Assembly (NCBI RefSeq): GCF_009911795.1
Contig: NZ_CP047898.1
Span: forward strand, 3,844,001-3,908,000
Source: Pseudarthrobacter psychrotolerans
GTDB taxonomy: Bacteria; Actinomycetota; Actinomycetes; Actinomycetales; Micrococcaceae
Direction: 5' to 3'
DNA length: 64,000 bases
The number at the start of each line of letters is the position of its first letter. Position 1 is the stretch's first letter. The notes under the pieces were generated by a model that saw only the letters and a list, made by a program, of their open reading frames with translations, was not told the DNA's origin and searched no databases. Of the stretch, positions 8,263 through 17,720 are shown piece by piece. The position numbers and the translations under genes are program-made.

Positions 8263-8667
8263 ATGATCCTGGCCTCCCTGCTTTTTGCCTTCCTCGCCGC
8301 CGCGCTCCACGTGTACATCTTCACGATGGAATCCCTCACCTGGACCACACCAGCCACGTGGAAGCGCTTCGGCCTCGCCTCCCAGGCCGACGCCGCGACC
8401 ACAAAACCCCTCGCCTACAACCAGGGCTTCTACAACCTGTTCCTTGCCATCGGCGCGTTCATCGGAGTGGGCTGCGTGGCGCTTGGCCCGGACGCCTCGG
8501 CGCAGCACGTGGTCGGCTGGACGCTGATCTTCAGCTGCTGCGGCTCGATGCTGCTGGCCGCCGCAGTGCTGGCACTCAGCGGGATAAAGTACCTCCGCGC
8601 CGCGGTTCTGCAAGGCACGACGCCGTTGCTCGCCGTCGTGCTTGGATTGCTGGCCGTTACTGGCTGA
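8263..8667 (+). CDS. DUF1304 small integral membrane protein
   Basis: 134 residues with four predicted transmembrane helices. The family signature is visible: HVYIFTMESLTW near residue 16, then NQGFYNLFLAIGAF, then a Cys/Gly-rich third helix. DUF1304 proteins are inner-membrane proteins of unknown function. It follows the aldolase by 36 bases but has its own -10 element, so it is probably a separate unit. Confidence 0.9.
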   Translation: MILASLLFAFLAAALHVYIFTMESLTWTTPATWKRFGLASQADAATTKPLAYNQGFYNLFLAIGAFIGVGCVALGPDASAQHVVGWTLIFSCCGSMLLAAAVLALSGIKYLRAAVLQGTTPLLAVVLGLLAVTG

Positions 8668-8828
8668 CTGACCCCACTGGCTGACACTGCTGACTTACCC
8701 CGCTGAGTCCACCACTGCCGAGGCGGCACCGTGCCCGTTTCCGTCCGGGAGCACGCTTTTCTCGCCGGAAGCGCATCGCGGGCGGACAATTGAGTCAACA
8801 ACAGCATCGGCGCTTGTAGGGACCGCAC

Positions 8829-10184
8829 GTGAGTGGTGTGAAGGAAGAGGGTTCAACCCCACGGCACGGGCCGGCCAGACGCCCCATGCCGGCTCTGCCG
8901 GGTGAGCAGGTGGTCCCGCGCGACCTGGCCATCGATGTTGTCCGGTTCGTCTGCCTGGCCCTGGTGGTAGTGGGCCACTGCATGATGGTCAGCCCGGTCC
9001 TGCACGCGGACGGCACCGTGACCACCGAAAATACGCTCGGCGATCAGCCCTGGTTCGTGCCGGTCATCTGGATCTTTATGGTGATGCCGCTGTTCTTCGT
9101 GACGGGCGGCACCACCGGGTTGCAGTCCTGGCATCGGCTGAAGGCCCGCGGCGGCACCGGCTTCGAGTTTGCGCAGGCACGGCTATTGCGGCTGACCCGC
9201 CCGGCGGCGGCACTCCTGGCGATAATGTTCCTGGGCCTCTCGGCCGCGCTCCTGTTTGGCGTGGACACCCAGGTGGTCCAGCTGATGGCCACCGGGGCCG
9301 GCATGCCCCTCTGGTTCCTAGCGGCCTACCTTGCAGCCCAGCTCAACATCCCGCTCCTGGCCCGGTTCCACCACCGCGCGCCCTGGCTGACCGTGGCCGT
9401 CCTGGCCGCCCTCGTGGTGGCCGTCGACTGCTTCCGCGGAGCCCTCCCGATGCTCGCCTACGCAAATCTTGTCTTCCTGTGGTGCGCCGTGCAGCAGCTC
9501 GGTTTCCTGATGGCTGACGGTCACTTCGCCAGGTTCACGCGTTCCGGCCTGGTGGGGATAATCCTGGCGGCCAACCTGCTGCTCGGGCTGGTCACCGGCC
9601 TGGGCCTCTACTCGGGAAACATGCTTGTCAACCTCAACCCGCCCAACCTCTGTTTGCTGCTCCTGGGCGTGTCCCAGGCTGCCGCGCTCCAGCTTTTCCG
9701 CCCGGGGCTCGGCTGGGTTTCCGGCGTCCGCTGGGTCCGCGCGGTGGTCATGGTCGCCGGCCGCCGCTCCATGACCGTGTACCTCTGGCACCTGCCGCTG
9801 CTCGTGGCCATGTCCGGGCTCCTGCTCCTCACTGACTTCCCCAAGCCTGCCGCGGGCACCGCTGAATGGTGGTGGGCCCGTCCGCTCGTCCTCCTGGGGA
9901 TTGTGGGCCTCCTGCTCCCGGTGCTGGCCTTGTTCGGTCAGCTTGAGGAACGTCCGACGGCGTCTGTCCACACCCGCGGCCGGCCCGCCGCCGCTGTGGT
10001 GACGGCCGCCGTCGTCGTCTTCATCCCGGTGGCGGACGCTGCCCTCAACGGCCTGACGCTCGGACTGCTCGGAGGCGGCGCAGCATGCTTTGCGTTGGCC
10101 GTGCTGCTGCTGGGCAGGATGCCGGAACGCGTCCCCGGCGATGTCCGTGCCGAACGGGCCGCCCACAAACGGACGGCAGCCTGA
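8829..10184 (+). CDS. Acyltransferase-3 family membrane protein
   Basis: 451 residues with about ten membrane helices and the acyltransferase-3 layout: RDLAIDVVRFVCLALVVVGH in the first helix, an RLLRLTRPAAAL loop, and a late SMTVYLWHLPLLVAMSG helix. Such proteins O-acylate lipids or exported glycans. The GTG at 8829 gives a long hydrophilic N-terminus; the ATG at 8887 is a plausible alternative. No glycan genes adjoin, so the acceptor is unknown. Confidence 0.85.
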   Translation: MSGVKEEGSTPRHGPARRPMPALPGEQVVPRDLAIDVVRFVCLALVVVGHCMMVSPVLHADGTVTTENTLGDQPWFVPVIWIFMVMPLFFVTGGTTGLQSWHRLKARGGTGFEFAQARLLRLTRPAAALLAIMFLGLSAALLFGVDTQVVQLMATGAGMPLWFLAAYLAAQLNIPLLARFHHRAPWLTVAVLAALVVAVDCFRGALPMLAYANLVFLWCAVQQLGFLMADGHFARFTRSGLVGIILAANLLLGLVTGLGLYSGNMLVNLNPPNLCLLLLGVSQAAALQLFRPGLGWVSGVRWVRAVVMVAGRRSMTVYLWHLPLLVAMSGLLLLTDFPKPAAGTAEWWWARPLVLLGIVGLLLPVLALFGQLEERPTASVHTRGRPAAAVVTAAVVVFIPVADAALNGLTLGLLGGGAACFALAVLLLGRMPERVPGDVRAERAAHKRTAA

Positions 10185-10214
10185 CGGGCCATTGCCAGCC
10201 GGGCCAAGTAGTGC

Positions 10215-10220
10215 CAATGT
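10215..10220 (+). promoter_or_regulatory. -10-like CAATGT, possible leaderless start
   Basis: CAATGT, six bases, then the ATG at 10227. It is a weaker hexamer than the others of this type in the window. Confidence 0.35.
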
Positions 10221-10226
10221 CGAACC

Positions 10227-10556
10227 ATGACTGAGAACATGATTTCCACAGAGGACAAGTTCAGCCCTGACGTCTCGCTGTCCAGGGATGACGAACATCA
10301 CCGCTACGAGCTGCGGGTGGGCGGGAAGATCGCCGTCCAGTCCTTCTTCCGGGACCTGCCCGGACACGTGGATTTCCTCCACACCGACACCGCCGAAGAC
10401 TTCAAGGGCCAGGGCCTGGGCAAGGTGCTGGCTCACTTCGCGCTCGACGACGTGGTGGCTTCGGGTAAACGGATCATCCCGCATTGCCCCTTCACCGCCG
10501 GCTACCTCCGCGCCCACGAGGGCTACGAACAGCACATCGACTGGCCGGACGACTAG
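10227..10556 (+). CDS. Small GNAT-fold N-acetyltransferase (COG2388/YjdJ type)
   Basis: 109 residues, the length of the compact COG2388 acetyltransferases. DFLHTDTAEDFKGQGLGKVLAHFALD supplies the acetyl-CoA binding loop (GQGLGK), and IIPHCPFTAGYLRAHEGY the conserved C-terminal His/Cys and Tyr region. The substrate is unknown, and the gene appears monocistronic. A small CCCGAT-N5-ATCGGG hairpin follows. Confidence 0.85.
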   Translation: MTENMISTEDKFSPDVSLSRDDEHHRYELRVGGKIAVQSFFRDLPGHVDFLHTDTAEDFKGQGLGKVLAHFALDDVVASGKRIIPHCPFTAGYLRAHEGYEQHIDWPDD

Positions 10557-10572
10557 CGCGGAGTATTTTGCA

Positions 10573-10589
10573 CCCGATTAGCGATCGGG
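10573..10589 (+). terminator. Weak hairpin after the GNAT gene
   Basis: CCCGAT-TAGCG-ATCGGG, a six-base perfect stem without a T-tract, between the acetyltransferase and the siderophore promoter. Confidence 0.35.
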
Positions 10590-10679
10590 GCCAGTCAATG
10601 ACGCGCTCCCGCCCGAAGAACGCCCGCATTCCCGCGGCTTAAGATAAATAAGTCACTAAAGTTTGACGAAAAGGTTTAC

Positions 10680-10698
10680 CTAAGTAAGGCTTACCTTG
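10680..10698 (+). promoter_or_regulatory. DtxR/IdeR iron box upstream of desA
   Basis: The 19-mer CTAAGTAAGGCTTACCTTG, centred on G10689, matches the consensus TWAGGTWAGSCTWACCTWA at 16 positions. It overlaps the expected -10 of a promoter with TTGACG at 10663-10668. Iron-replete DtxR/IdeR would therefore block desABCD transcription. Confidence 0.85.
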
Positions 10699-10737
10699 CT
10701 AAAGACAACCCCCAACGTCGAACTAAGGATGACCACT

Positions 10738-12402
10738 GTGCCGCTGCTGCCCCGTGTTGATGAGACGTATGTGGATGAAAATCGGGTGAGCGAAATCCTG
10801 CCCGGGCAGGATTTCGGCTCCCGCGTGGAGCTGGCCCTCGCTGCCACCAACCATCTGTTCAACACCAGGAACTCCACCCGGTACGTGGCGCAGGTGCTGC
10901 AGGGCGTCAACGCCGTGGCCACCAAAATGGACCGCACCACCCGGCCGTTCACCGGCGTCGAGCCTGCCGAAATGAAGGCGCGCATCGGCGCTGTTGACCT
11001 GGACCAGCCGCTCCCGGACACCGCCGCGGCGCTGGAAGAGCTGGAGACCGTCTACCTCCGGGACGCCATCTACTTCCACGATGCCAAGTACGCGGCCCAT
11101 CTGAACTGCCCGGTGGTGATCCCGGCTCTGGTGGGGGAGGCCATCCTGTCCGCGGTGAACTCCTCGATGGACACGTGGGACCAAAGTGCCGGAGCCACCA
11201 TGATCGAGCGCCGGCTCATCGACTGGACCGCCGAACGGCTGCAGCTGGGGGCTGCAGCCGACGGAGTGTTCACCTCCGGCGGCAGCCAGTCCAACCTTCA
11301 GGCACTGCTGATCGCGCGCAACCACGCCGTTGCCGGGCTGCGGCAGGAGCCGGTCAACGCAGGGCTCCGGCTGCCCGCACTGCTGGAAAAGCTGCGGATT
11401 TTCACGTCAGCGGACAGCCACTTCAGCATCCAGAAGTCCGTGTCCATGCTGGGTATGGGCTTCGACGCCGTCATCTCCGTCCCCTGCGCCGCGGACCACA
11501 AGATGGACCCGGCCGCGCTAGCCGAGGCCATGGCGGAAACGCACGACGCCGGGCTGGTGCCGATGGCGGTTGTGGCCACGGCCGGGACCACCGACTTCGG
11601 GTCCGTGGATCCGCTCGCGGACCTTGCCGCCCTGGCCCGCGCCTACGGTGCCTGGTTCCACGTTGACGCGGCCTACGGCGGCGGGCTGATGGCTTCCGGC
11701 CGCTACCGCCACCTGCTGGACGGAACCCGCCTTGCCGATTCCGTCACCGTGGACTTCCACAAAACGTTCTTCCAGCCCGTCAGCTCCAGCGCCCTGCTGG
11801 TCCGGGACCGCGCCATGCTGCAGCACGTCACCTACTATGCGGACTACCTGAACCCGGAAAGCGCCGCCCTGGCCGAGATCCCCAACCAGGTGGACAAGAG
11901 CATCCAGACCACCCGACGCTTTGACGCGCTCAAGCTGTGGCTGACCCTGCGCATCATGGGCGCTGATGCCATTGGCGCCCTGTTTGATGAAGCAATCGAT
12001 CTCGCCGCCCGTGTGGGATCAGCGCTGGCCGCCGACGACGACTTTGAGCTCGCCGCCGCTCCGCAGCTCAGCACGCTGGTCTTCCGGTACCGGCCACGGG
12101 TGTCCGGCGCTTTGTCGGGCGCGGAACTCACCGACGCCGGTCTCACCGATGCTCACGGACGGCTTTCCGAGGATGCGGCCGATACTCTCAACCCGGCCAT
12201 CCGCGCGGCGGTCTTCGCATCCGGGCAGGCGGTGGTGGCCGGCACCAAGGTGGCCAGCAGGCACTACCTGAAGTTCACCCTCCTCAACGCCGAAGCCACT
12301 CTGGAGGACATCAGCGCGATCATCGAGCTGCTGCGCCGCACCGGTGCGCAGCTGCTGGCCAGCGACAGTGCCAGCCCCAGCACCAGCGAGGTGTCCGCAT
12401 GA
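10738..12402 (+). CDS. desA: PLP-dependent lysine decarboxylase, siderophore biosynthesis
   Basis: 554 residues of the group II PLP decarboxylases. K342 in VDFHKTFFQP is the cofactor lysine, and HVDAAYGGG supplies the PLP-contacting Asp. In desferrioxamine pathways DesA converts lysine to cadaverine. The start GTG at 10738 is preferred because AAGGA lies eight bases upstream; in-frame TTG 10696 and ATG 10729 lie in or near the iron box or abut the AAGG. It is the first gene of a tightly coupled desABCD operon. Confidence 0.93.
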   Translation: MPLLPRVDETYVDENRVSEILPGQDFGSRVELALAATNHLFNTRNSTRYVAQVLQGVNAVATKMDRTTRPFTGVEPAEMKARIGAVDLDQPLPDTAAALEELETVYLRDAIYFHDAKYAAHLNCPVVIPALVGEAILSAVNSSMDTWDQSAGATMIERRLIDWTAERLQLGAAADGVFTSGGSQSNLQALLIARNHAVAGLRQEPVNAGLRLPALLEKLRIFTSADSHFSIQKSVSMLGMGFDAVISVPCAADHKMDPAALAEAMAETHDAGLVPMAVVATAGTTDFGSVDPLADLAALARAYGAWFHVDAAYGGGLMASGRYRHLLDGTRLADSVTVDFHKTFFQPVSSSALLVRDRAMLQHVTYYADYLNPESAALAEIPNQVDKSIQTTRRFDALKLWLTLRIMGADAIGALFDEAIDLAARVGSALAADDDFELAAAPQLSTLVFRYRPRVSGALSGAELTDAGLTDAHGRLSEDAADTLNPAIRAAVFASGQAVVAGTKVASRHYLKFTLLNAEATLEDISAIIELLRRTGAQLLASDSASPSTSEVSA

Positions 12403-13811
12403 GCACCTCCACCGAACCGCGCATTTTCGACTTCGCCGGCATCGGCGTCGGGCCCTTCAACCTGGGGCTCGCTGCCCTCAGCGAACCGGTGGACGGGCTG
12501 GACGGCGTCTTCCTGGAACAACGGGAATCTTTCGACTGGCACCCCGGCATGATGCTGGAGCCGGCCCATCTCCAGGTGCCGTTTATGGCGGATCTGGTGA
12601 CGCTGGCCGACCCCACCTCGCCGTATTCCTTCATGAACTTCCTCAAGCAGACCGGGCGCCTCTACCGGTTCTATATCCGCGAAAACTTCTATCCGCTGCG
12701 CGCGGAGTACAACCAGTACTGCCAGTGGGTGGCCGGCCAGCTGCGCTCCGTACGTTTTAGCACAGCTGTGCTGGATGTAACGTACGACGCCGGCGTGTAC
12801 CGCCTTTCGGTGGAAGGCCCGGACGGGCCCGAGGTGCTGCTGGCGCGGCGGCTGGTGCTGGGCACCGGTACCTCGCCGTACGTGCCGGCGTCCTGTGACG
12901 GAATAGTCGAGGCGGCCGCGGACGGCGGGGGACTTGTCCTCCACAACGCGGACTACCTGTCGAGGAAGAGTGAGCTGCAGGCCAAGCGGAGCATCACCAT
13001 CGTGGGCAGCGGCCAGAGCGCGGCGGAAATCTACTACGAGCTCCTGCAGGACATGGACAGCTATGGCTACCAGCTGAACTGGGTCACCCGGTCCGGGCGT
13101 TTCTTCCCGCTGGAGTACACCAAGCTCACGCTTGAGATGACCTCGCCGGAGTACGTGGATTACTTCCATGGACTGCCAGAGGACCAGCGCGACGGCCTGA
13201 TCAAGAGCCAGAAGAACCTGTACAAAGGCATCAACTCCGAGCTGATCGACGCCATCTACGACCTCCTGTACACCAAGAGCCTCTCCGGCATGGTGGACAC
13301 CCAGCTGCTGACGCATTCGTCGCTCACCGGCGCCGTGTGGGATCCCGCCGCCGGTTCCCACACCCTGCAGCTCCGGCACGAGGAACAGGGCGCTGATTAC
13401 GTACTGGACAGCGAAGCAGTGGTCCTCGCCACCGGCTACACGTACCGGGAGCCGGACTTCCTGGCCGGCATCCAGGACCGGATTGCCAGGGACACCGCCG
13501 GCCGGTTCGCCGTGGCACGCAACTACAGCACCGGCGTCGAACCCGGTGAAATTTTCGTCCAGAACGCCGAGCTGCACACGCACGGCTTTGTCACCCCGGA
13601 CCTCGGCATGGCTGCCTACCGCAACTCGTGCATCCTGCGTGAGATCACCGGCCGCGAGGTCTATTCCGTGGAGCGCAGCATCGCGTTCCAGCAGTTCGGC
13701 GCGCCGCGGGCTGACGCGCGCCGGCCCGGCCCGGTCTCCGGTTCAGTCGCGGGTCCGGCAGGACTCAGCGCCGGGCCGGTTCCCACCCAGGCAGTGGAGG
13801 TGTCCGCATGA
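12399..13811 (+). CDS. desB: FAD-dependent amine N-monooxygenase (lysine/ornithine N-hydroxylase family)
   Basis: 470 residues. The FAD motif GIGVGPFNLGLAAL starts near residue 11, an NADPH-binding IVGSGQSAAE lies near residue 203, and the late ATGYTYREPDFL motif is typical of the family. DesB hydroxylates cadaverine to N-hydroxycadaverine. Its ATG overlaps the desA stop (ATGA), so translation is coupled. The C-terminal 40 residues are Pro/Ala-rich and not conserved. Confidence 0.94.
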   Translation: MSTSTEPRIFDFAGIGVGPFNLGLAALSEPVDGLDGVFLEQRESFDWHPGMMLEPAHLQVPFMADLVTLADPTSPYSFMNFLKQTGRLYRFYIRENFYPLRAEYNQYCQWVAGQLRSVRFSTAVLDVTYDAGVYRLSVEGPDGPEVLLARRLVLGTGTSPYVPASCDGIVEAAADGGGLVLHNADYLSRKSELQAKRSITIVGSGQSAAEIYYELLQDMDSYGYQLNWVTRSGRFFPLEYTKLTLEMTSPEYVDYFHGLPEDQRDGLIKSQKNLYKGINSELIDAIYDLLYTKSLSGMVDTQLLTHSSLTGAVWDPAAGSHTLQLRHEEQGADYVLDSEAVVLATGYTYREPDFLAGIQDRIARDTAGRFAVARNYSTGVEPGEIFVQNAELHTHGFVTPDLGMAAYRNSCILREITGREVYSVERSIAFQQFGAPRADARRPGPVSGSVAGPAGLSAGPVPTQAVEVSA

Positions 13812-14401
13812 GCTTTACGTTCCGCTGTGTTGAAGCCTTTGCCGATGCACCTCTCCTCCACAGCTGGGTAACCCAGCCGTACGCGTCGTTCTGGGGGATG
13901 TTGTCCTCCACCGTTGATGAAGTTGTGGAGGAATACTCGAAAATCCAGGCAACGGGACATCACCATGCCTTACTGGGGATCAACGACGACGGCGTCCCCG
14001 CCCTCCTGATGGAGGAGTACCTGCCGGCCGCCTCGCCGCTGGCCGCGGTCTATGCCGTGCAGGAGGGCGACATTGGCATGCACCTGCTGGTGGCGCCGCC
14101 GTCGGGAGATCCCCAACCGGGGTACACGGCCGCGGTGATGGACGCCGTGCTGGAGCGGCTGTTCGAAAAGCCCGGCGTGGAACGCGTGGTGGTGGAACCG
14201 GACGCCAGGAACTCCAAGATCCATGTGCTCAACGAGCGGCTGGGCTTCCAGCCGGCGGGGGTGGTCAACCTGCCGGGCAAGGAAGCGCTGCTCAGTTTCT
14301 GCACCCGCCAGGACTACGTCGCCGCCCGCGCAGCCCTGCGCCGCCCCCAAGACCTTTCCCATGACCTTTCCGCACCGATCCACCAGGGAGCATCACTGTG
14401 A
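13808..14401 (+). CDS. desC: GNAT-type acyltransferase of siderophore biosynthesis
   Basis: 197 residues resembling the AlcB/IucB/DesC acyltransferases: WVTQPYASFWGML at residue 20, MEEYLPAASPLAAVY, GDIGMHLLVAPP, and VVVEPDARNSKIHVLNERLG for acyl-CoA binding. DesC acylates N-hydroxycadaverine with succinyl- or acetyl-CoA to give the hydroxamate. ATGA overlap with desB and GTGA overlap with desD place it inside one translational unit. Confidence 0.93.
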   Translation: MSFTFRCVEAFADAPLLHSWVTQPYASFWGMLSSTVDEVVEEYSKIQATGHHHALLGINDDGVPALLMEEYLPAASPLAAVYAVQEGDIGMHLLVAPPSGDPQPGYTAAVMDAVLERLFEKPGVERVVVEPDARNSKIHVLNERLGFQPAGVVNLPGKEALLSFCTRQDYVAARAALRRPQDLSHDLSAPIHQGASL

Positions 14402-16344
14402 CCACCATCGAGCTGAACCCCGCCGTTGTGCGAAAGTCCGCCGCTGACATCGACTCCGCTGACATTGACACCGCGGACATTTACACCAGCACCGACCGGC
14501 CGGACAGCACCGCCAACACCGTTCCCCACCTCGCACCCGAGCGTTGGGCTACGGCAAACCGCCACTTGGTCCGCAAGGCGCTCGCCGAATTCCTGCACGA
14601 ACGCATTCTGGAGCCGCAGCACCTGGGCTCCGGCGGGGATGCCACAGGTCCGGAAGAGCCCGCGGTCTACGTGGTCCGCAGCGACGACGGATCAACGGCG
14701 TACTCGTTCACCGCCCGCGTCCTGGAGCTGGAGCACTGGTCGGTGGACGCCGCTTCCATCCGCTGCACGCGCAGCGGCGAGGACGCCGCCCCCGATGCCC
14801 TGCGTTTTATCACCGAGTTCAAGGACACCTTGGGGATCCGCGAGGAGATGCTCCCGGTCTACCTCGAGGAGATCAGCAGCACGTTGGCCGGCCACTCCTA
14901 CAAACAATGGCTGGGGCAGCCGTCCGCCGAAGAACTCGTGGCAGGCGTCACCGGCGGAAGCGACCACGCAGCCGACTTCCAGGCCATCGAACGCAGCATG
15001 ACGGAGGGCCACCCGTGTTTTGTGGCCAACAACGGCCGGCTGGGCTTCGGCATCAGCGACTACCGGGCGTTCGCGCCGGAGACCGGAGCTCCCGTCCGCC
15101 TGGAGTGGATCGGGGTCCACCGCAGCAAGGCTGTCTTCACTGCCAGCGCCGGGCTGGACTACCGCGCCCATCTGGAGGCCGAGCTCGGCGCCGCTGGGCT
15201 GCAGTCGTTTGACGCCGAATTCGCAGCCCAGGGCGTTGACCCCGCGCAGTACTTCCTGATGCCCGTGCATCCCTGGCAGTGGGAGAACAAACTCACCGTC
15301 ACGTTCGCGGCCGAAATCGCCCAGCAGCACATCATTCACCTGGGGACCGGTGCCGACAGCCATCAGGCCCAGCAGTCCATCCGCACGTTCTTCAACACCA
15401 GCGCCCCGGGAAAGAGTTACGTCAAAACGGCGATGTCCGTCCTGAACATGGGCTTTATGCGGGGACTCTCGCCGCAATACATGAAGGCGACCCCGGCCAT
15501 CAATGACTGGCTGCAGGACCTGATCCGGTCCGACGCAGCCCTGCAGAAGCGCGGCCTGGCCATGATCAGCGAGATCGCGGCGATCGGCTACCACAACAGC
15601 TACTACGAGGCCGCGGCCGCCAAGGGCTCGCCCTACCAGAAGATGCTGTCGGCGCTGTGGAGGGAAAGTCCGCTCCCGCTGCTGGAGGACGGCCAGCAGC
15701 TTGCCACCATGGCGTCATTGCTGCACGTCGATGCGGCCGGCAAGCCGATGGTGTCTGCCCTGATCGAGCGCTCCGGACTGGAGCCCGTCGAATGGCTGCG
15801 CCGCTACTTCGAGGCCTACCTCGTACCGTTGGTCCACTGCCTCTACCGGTACGAACTCGCTTTTATGCCGCATGGCGAGAACGTGATCCTGGTGCTGGAG
15901 GACGGCGTGCCCGTGCGTGCGGTCATGAAGGACATCGCCGAAGAAATCGTGGTGATGGGACGCCGGCTGGACCTGCCCGCGGAGGTATCACGGATCCAGG
16001 TGGACATTCCCGACGCCGAAAAGGTGCTGGCTATCTTCACGGATGTGTTCGACTGCATTTTCCGCTTCCTCGGTGCCCTGCTGGTGGAGGACGGGAAACT
16101 TAGCGAGGAGGAGTTCTGGGGCACGGCCGCCCGCGTTATCCAGGATTACCAGGCTGAGAACCCGGAGCTCGCGGACCAGTTCGCCCGCCACGACCTGTTC
16201 GCGGCGGACTTTGAACTGTCGTGCCTGAACCGGCTGCAGCTGCGGAACAACCAGCAGATGCTTGACCTCACGGACCCGTCCGGCGGGCTGCAGATGGCCG
16301 GCCGGCTCGCCAACCCGCTCGCCAGGTTTGCTGCGGGCAGTTGA
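14398..16344 (+). CDS. desD: NRPS-independent siderophore synthetase (IucA/IucC family)
   Basis: 648 residues, ATP-dependent, joining and cyclising N-succinyl-N-hydroxycadaverine units into desferrioxamine-like trishydroxamates. IucA/IucC motifs are visible: HPCFVANNGRLGFG near residue 205, MPVHPWQWENK near residue 287, and TSAPGKSYVKTAMSVLNMGF near residue 337. The GTG start overlaps the desC stop. No transporter or siderophore-binding gene follows, so uptake must be encoded elsewhere. Confidence 0.95.
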   Translation: MTTIELNPAVVRKSAADIDSADIDTADIYTSTDRPDSTANTVPHLAPERWATANRHLVRKALAEFLHERILEPQHLGSGGDATGPEEPAVYVVRSDDGSTAYSFTARVLELEHWSVDAASIRCTRSGEDAAPDALRFITEFKDTLGIREEMLPVYLEEISSTLAGHSYKQWLGQPSAEELVAGVTGGSDHAADFQAIERSMTEGHPCFVANNGRLGFGISDYRAFAPETGAPVRLEWIGVHRSKAVFTASAGLDYRAHLEAELGAAGLQSFDAEFAAQGVDPAQYFLMPVHPWQWENKLTVTFAAEIAQQHIIHLGTGADSHQAQQSIRTFFNTSAPGKSYVKTAMSVLNMGFMRGLSPQYMKATPAINDWLQDLIRSDAALQKRGLAMISEIAAIGYHNSYYEAAAAKGSPYQKMLSALWRESPLPLLEDGQQLATMASLLHVDAAGKPMVSALIERSGLEPVEWLRRYFEAYLVPLVHCLYRYELAFMPHGENVILVLEDGVPVRAVMKDIAEEIVVMGRRLDLPAEVSRIQVDIPDAEKVLAIFTDVFDCIFRFLGALLVEDGKLSEEEFWGTAARVIQDYQAENPELADQFARHDLFAADFELSCLNRLQLRNNQQMLDLTDPSGGLQMAGRLANPLARFAAGS

Positions 16345-16359
16345 TCCGCCTCTGACACG

Positions 16360-16414
16360 GCGCGAACGGATCCTTGAGGCCCTCCGGAGCTGGGCCGCAA
16401 GTGTCCGTTCGCGC
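16360..16414. repeat. Inverted repeat between desD and the sigma gene
   Basis: GCGCGAACGGA (16360-16370) and TCCGTTCGCGC (16404-16414) form a perfect 11-base stem with a 33-base loop in the convergent gap. It could terminate either gene, but the long loop makes this uncertain. Confidence 0.35.
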
Positions 16415-16438
16415 TGCTGGACCGAAGGTCAGCACGCG

Positions 16439-17686
16439 TCAGGCGAGCTCGTCCGCCTTGCGCTGAAGCACCGCGCGCTCGGCGGCGTTCCCGCACAGTG
16501 CAACGGCCTGCAGGAGTGCGGACCGTGCGTCGTCACGGCGGTCGAGCCGGGTGAGCATCTCGCCACGGACCGCGGGGAGCAGGTGCGAGCCCGCCAGTTC
16601 GCCGCGTGAGGCGATCGCCTCCACCAGCTCCAGTCCGTGCGCCGGGCCGGATGCCATCGCGACGGCCACCGCACGGTTGAGTTCGATGACGGGGGACGGG
16701 GCCAGCCGTCCGAGGGCTTCGTAGAGGATGACGATCCGCTGCCAGTCTGTTTCGGCAACCGACTGAGCCACGGCATGGCACTCGGCGATGGATGCCTGGA
16801 GACCGTAGGCGCCCAGCCCGCGTCCGAATCCCGCTGCCCGGGCCAGCGCTGCACGTCCGCGCCGGATCGCGGACTGGTCCCACCGACGTCGGTCCTGGTC
16901 TTCCAGAAGCACCGGGCGGCCGGACGCGTCGAGACGGGCCGGGAACCGCGCAGCGGTGAGTTCCAACAGCGCGAGCAGCCCGAATACCTCGGGTTCGGGC
17001 GCGATCCGCACCAGCACGCGGGCCAGGCGGCGGGCTTCGCCGGCCAGGCCCGCGCGGATCCACTCCTCGCCACCCGATGCGAAGGAGCCCTCCGTGAAGA
17101 TCAGGTAGATGACGTGAAGCACCGAGCCGAGCCGTTCAGCCCGCTCGTGCGGTTCGGGGACCGCGAACGCTACCTGGGCCGCGGCCAGCGTCTTCTTGGC
17201 GCGGGTGATGCGTGCCTGGATTGTCGCCACGGGCACCAGGAAGGCCTTGGCGATCTCCTCGCTGCCCAGGCCGCCCACCACCCGCAACGTCAAGGCGATC
17301 CGGGCTTCCTTGGACAACAGCGGATGGCACGAGATGAACATCAAGGCAAGCACGTCGTCGTCGATCGCGGCGGGGTCGAACAGCGCGTCCGCTCCCGGTT
17401 CCTCCGCCGCGAGGTCGCGGGCAAGCAACGCGTACTTTTCGTCCCGCGCCGCCCGCCGCCGGAAAGTATCAATCGCACGACGGCGGCCGGCAGTGAGCAG
17501 CCAGCCGGCGGGTTCGGCGGGTACCCCGTTGACAGACCAGGAGACGAGTGCCTCAGCGAGTGCCTCCTGCGCGAGGTCCTCGGCCAGCGGGAAGTCGCCC
17601 GTATAGCGGGCCAGGGCGCCGACGATGCGGGCAGATTCCATCCGCCACACTGCCTCGACGGCGCCCCGCGCCTCAGTACCGCTCAC
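16439..17686 (-). CDS. ECF sigma factor with C-terminal TPR-like extension (ECF42 type)
   Basis: 415 residues, twice the size of a classic ECF factor. Sigma-2 is near residues 10-80 (DFPLAEDLAQEALAEAL), sigma-4 near 115-170 (ISCHPLLSKEARIALTLR, GLGSEEIAKAFLV, ARITRAKKTLA). About 230 helical residues follow, typical of the ECF42 group. That group has no membrane anti-sigma factor and is linked to DGPF/YciI proteins, and one lies immediately upstream here. It starts at GTG 17686, 34 bases after the YciI stop, so the two are probably co-transcribed. Confidence 0.92.
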   Translation of the reverse strand: MSGTEARGAVEAVWRMESARIVGALARYTGDFPLAEDLAQEALAEALVSWSVNGVPAEPAGWLLTAGRRRAIDTFRRRAARDEKYALLARDLAAEEPGADALFDPAAIDDDVLALMFISCHPLLSKEARIALTLRVVGGLGSEEIAKAFLVPVATIQARITRAKKTLAAAQVAFAVPEPHERAERLGSVLHVIYLIFTEGSFASGGEEWIRAGLAGEARRLARVLVRIAPEPEVFGLLALLELTAARFPARLDASGRPVLLEDQDRRRWDQSAIRRGRAALARAAGFGRGLGAYGLQASIAECHAVAQSVAETDWQRIVILYEALGRLAPSPVIELNRAVAVAMASGPAHGLELVEAIASRGELAGSHLLPAVRGEMLTRLDRRDDARSALLQAVALCGNAAERAVLQRKADELA

Positions 17687-17720
17687 TGTCGGTCAGAGCT
17701 ACCGCGAGAGAGTTGCCGGG

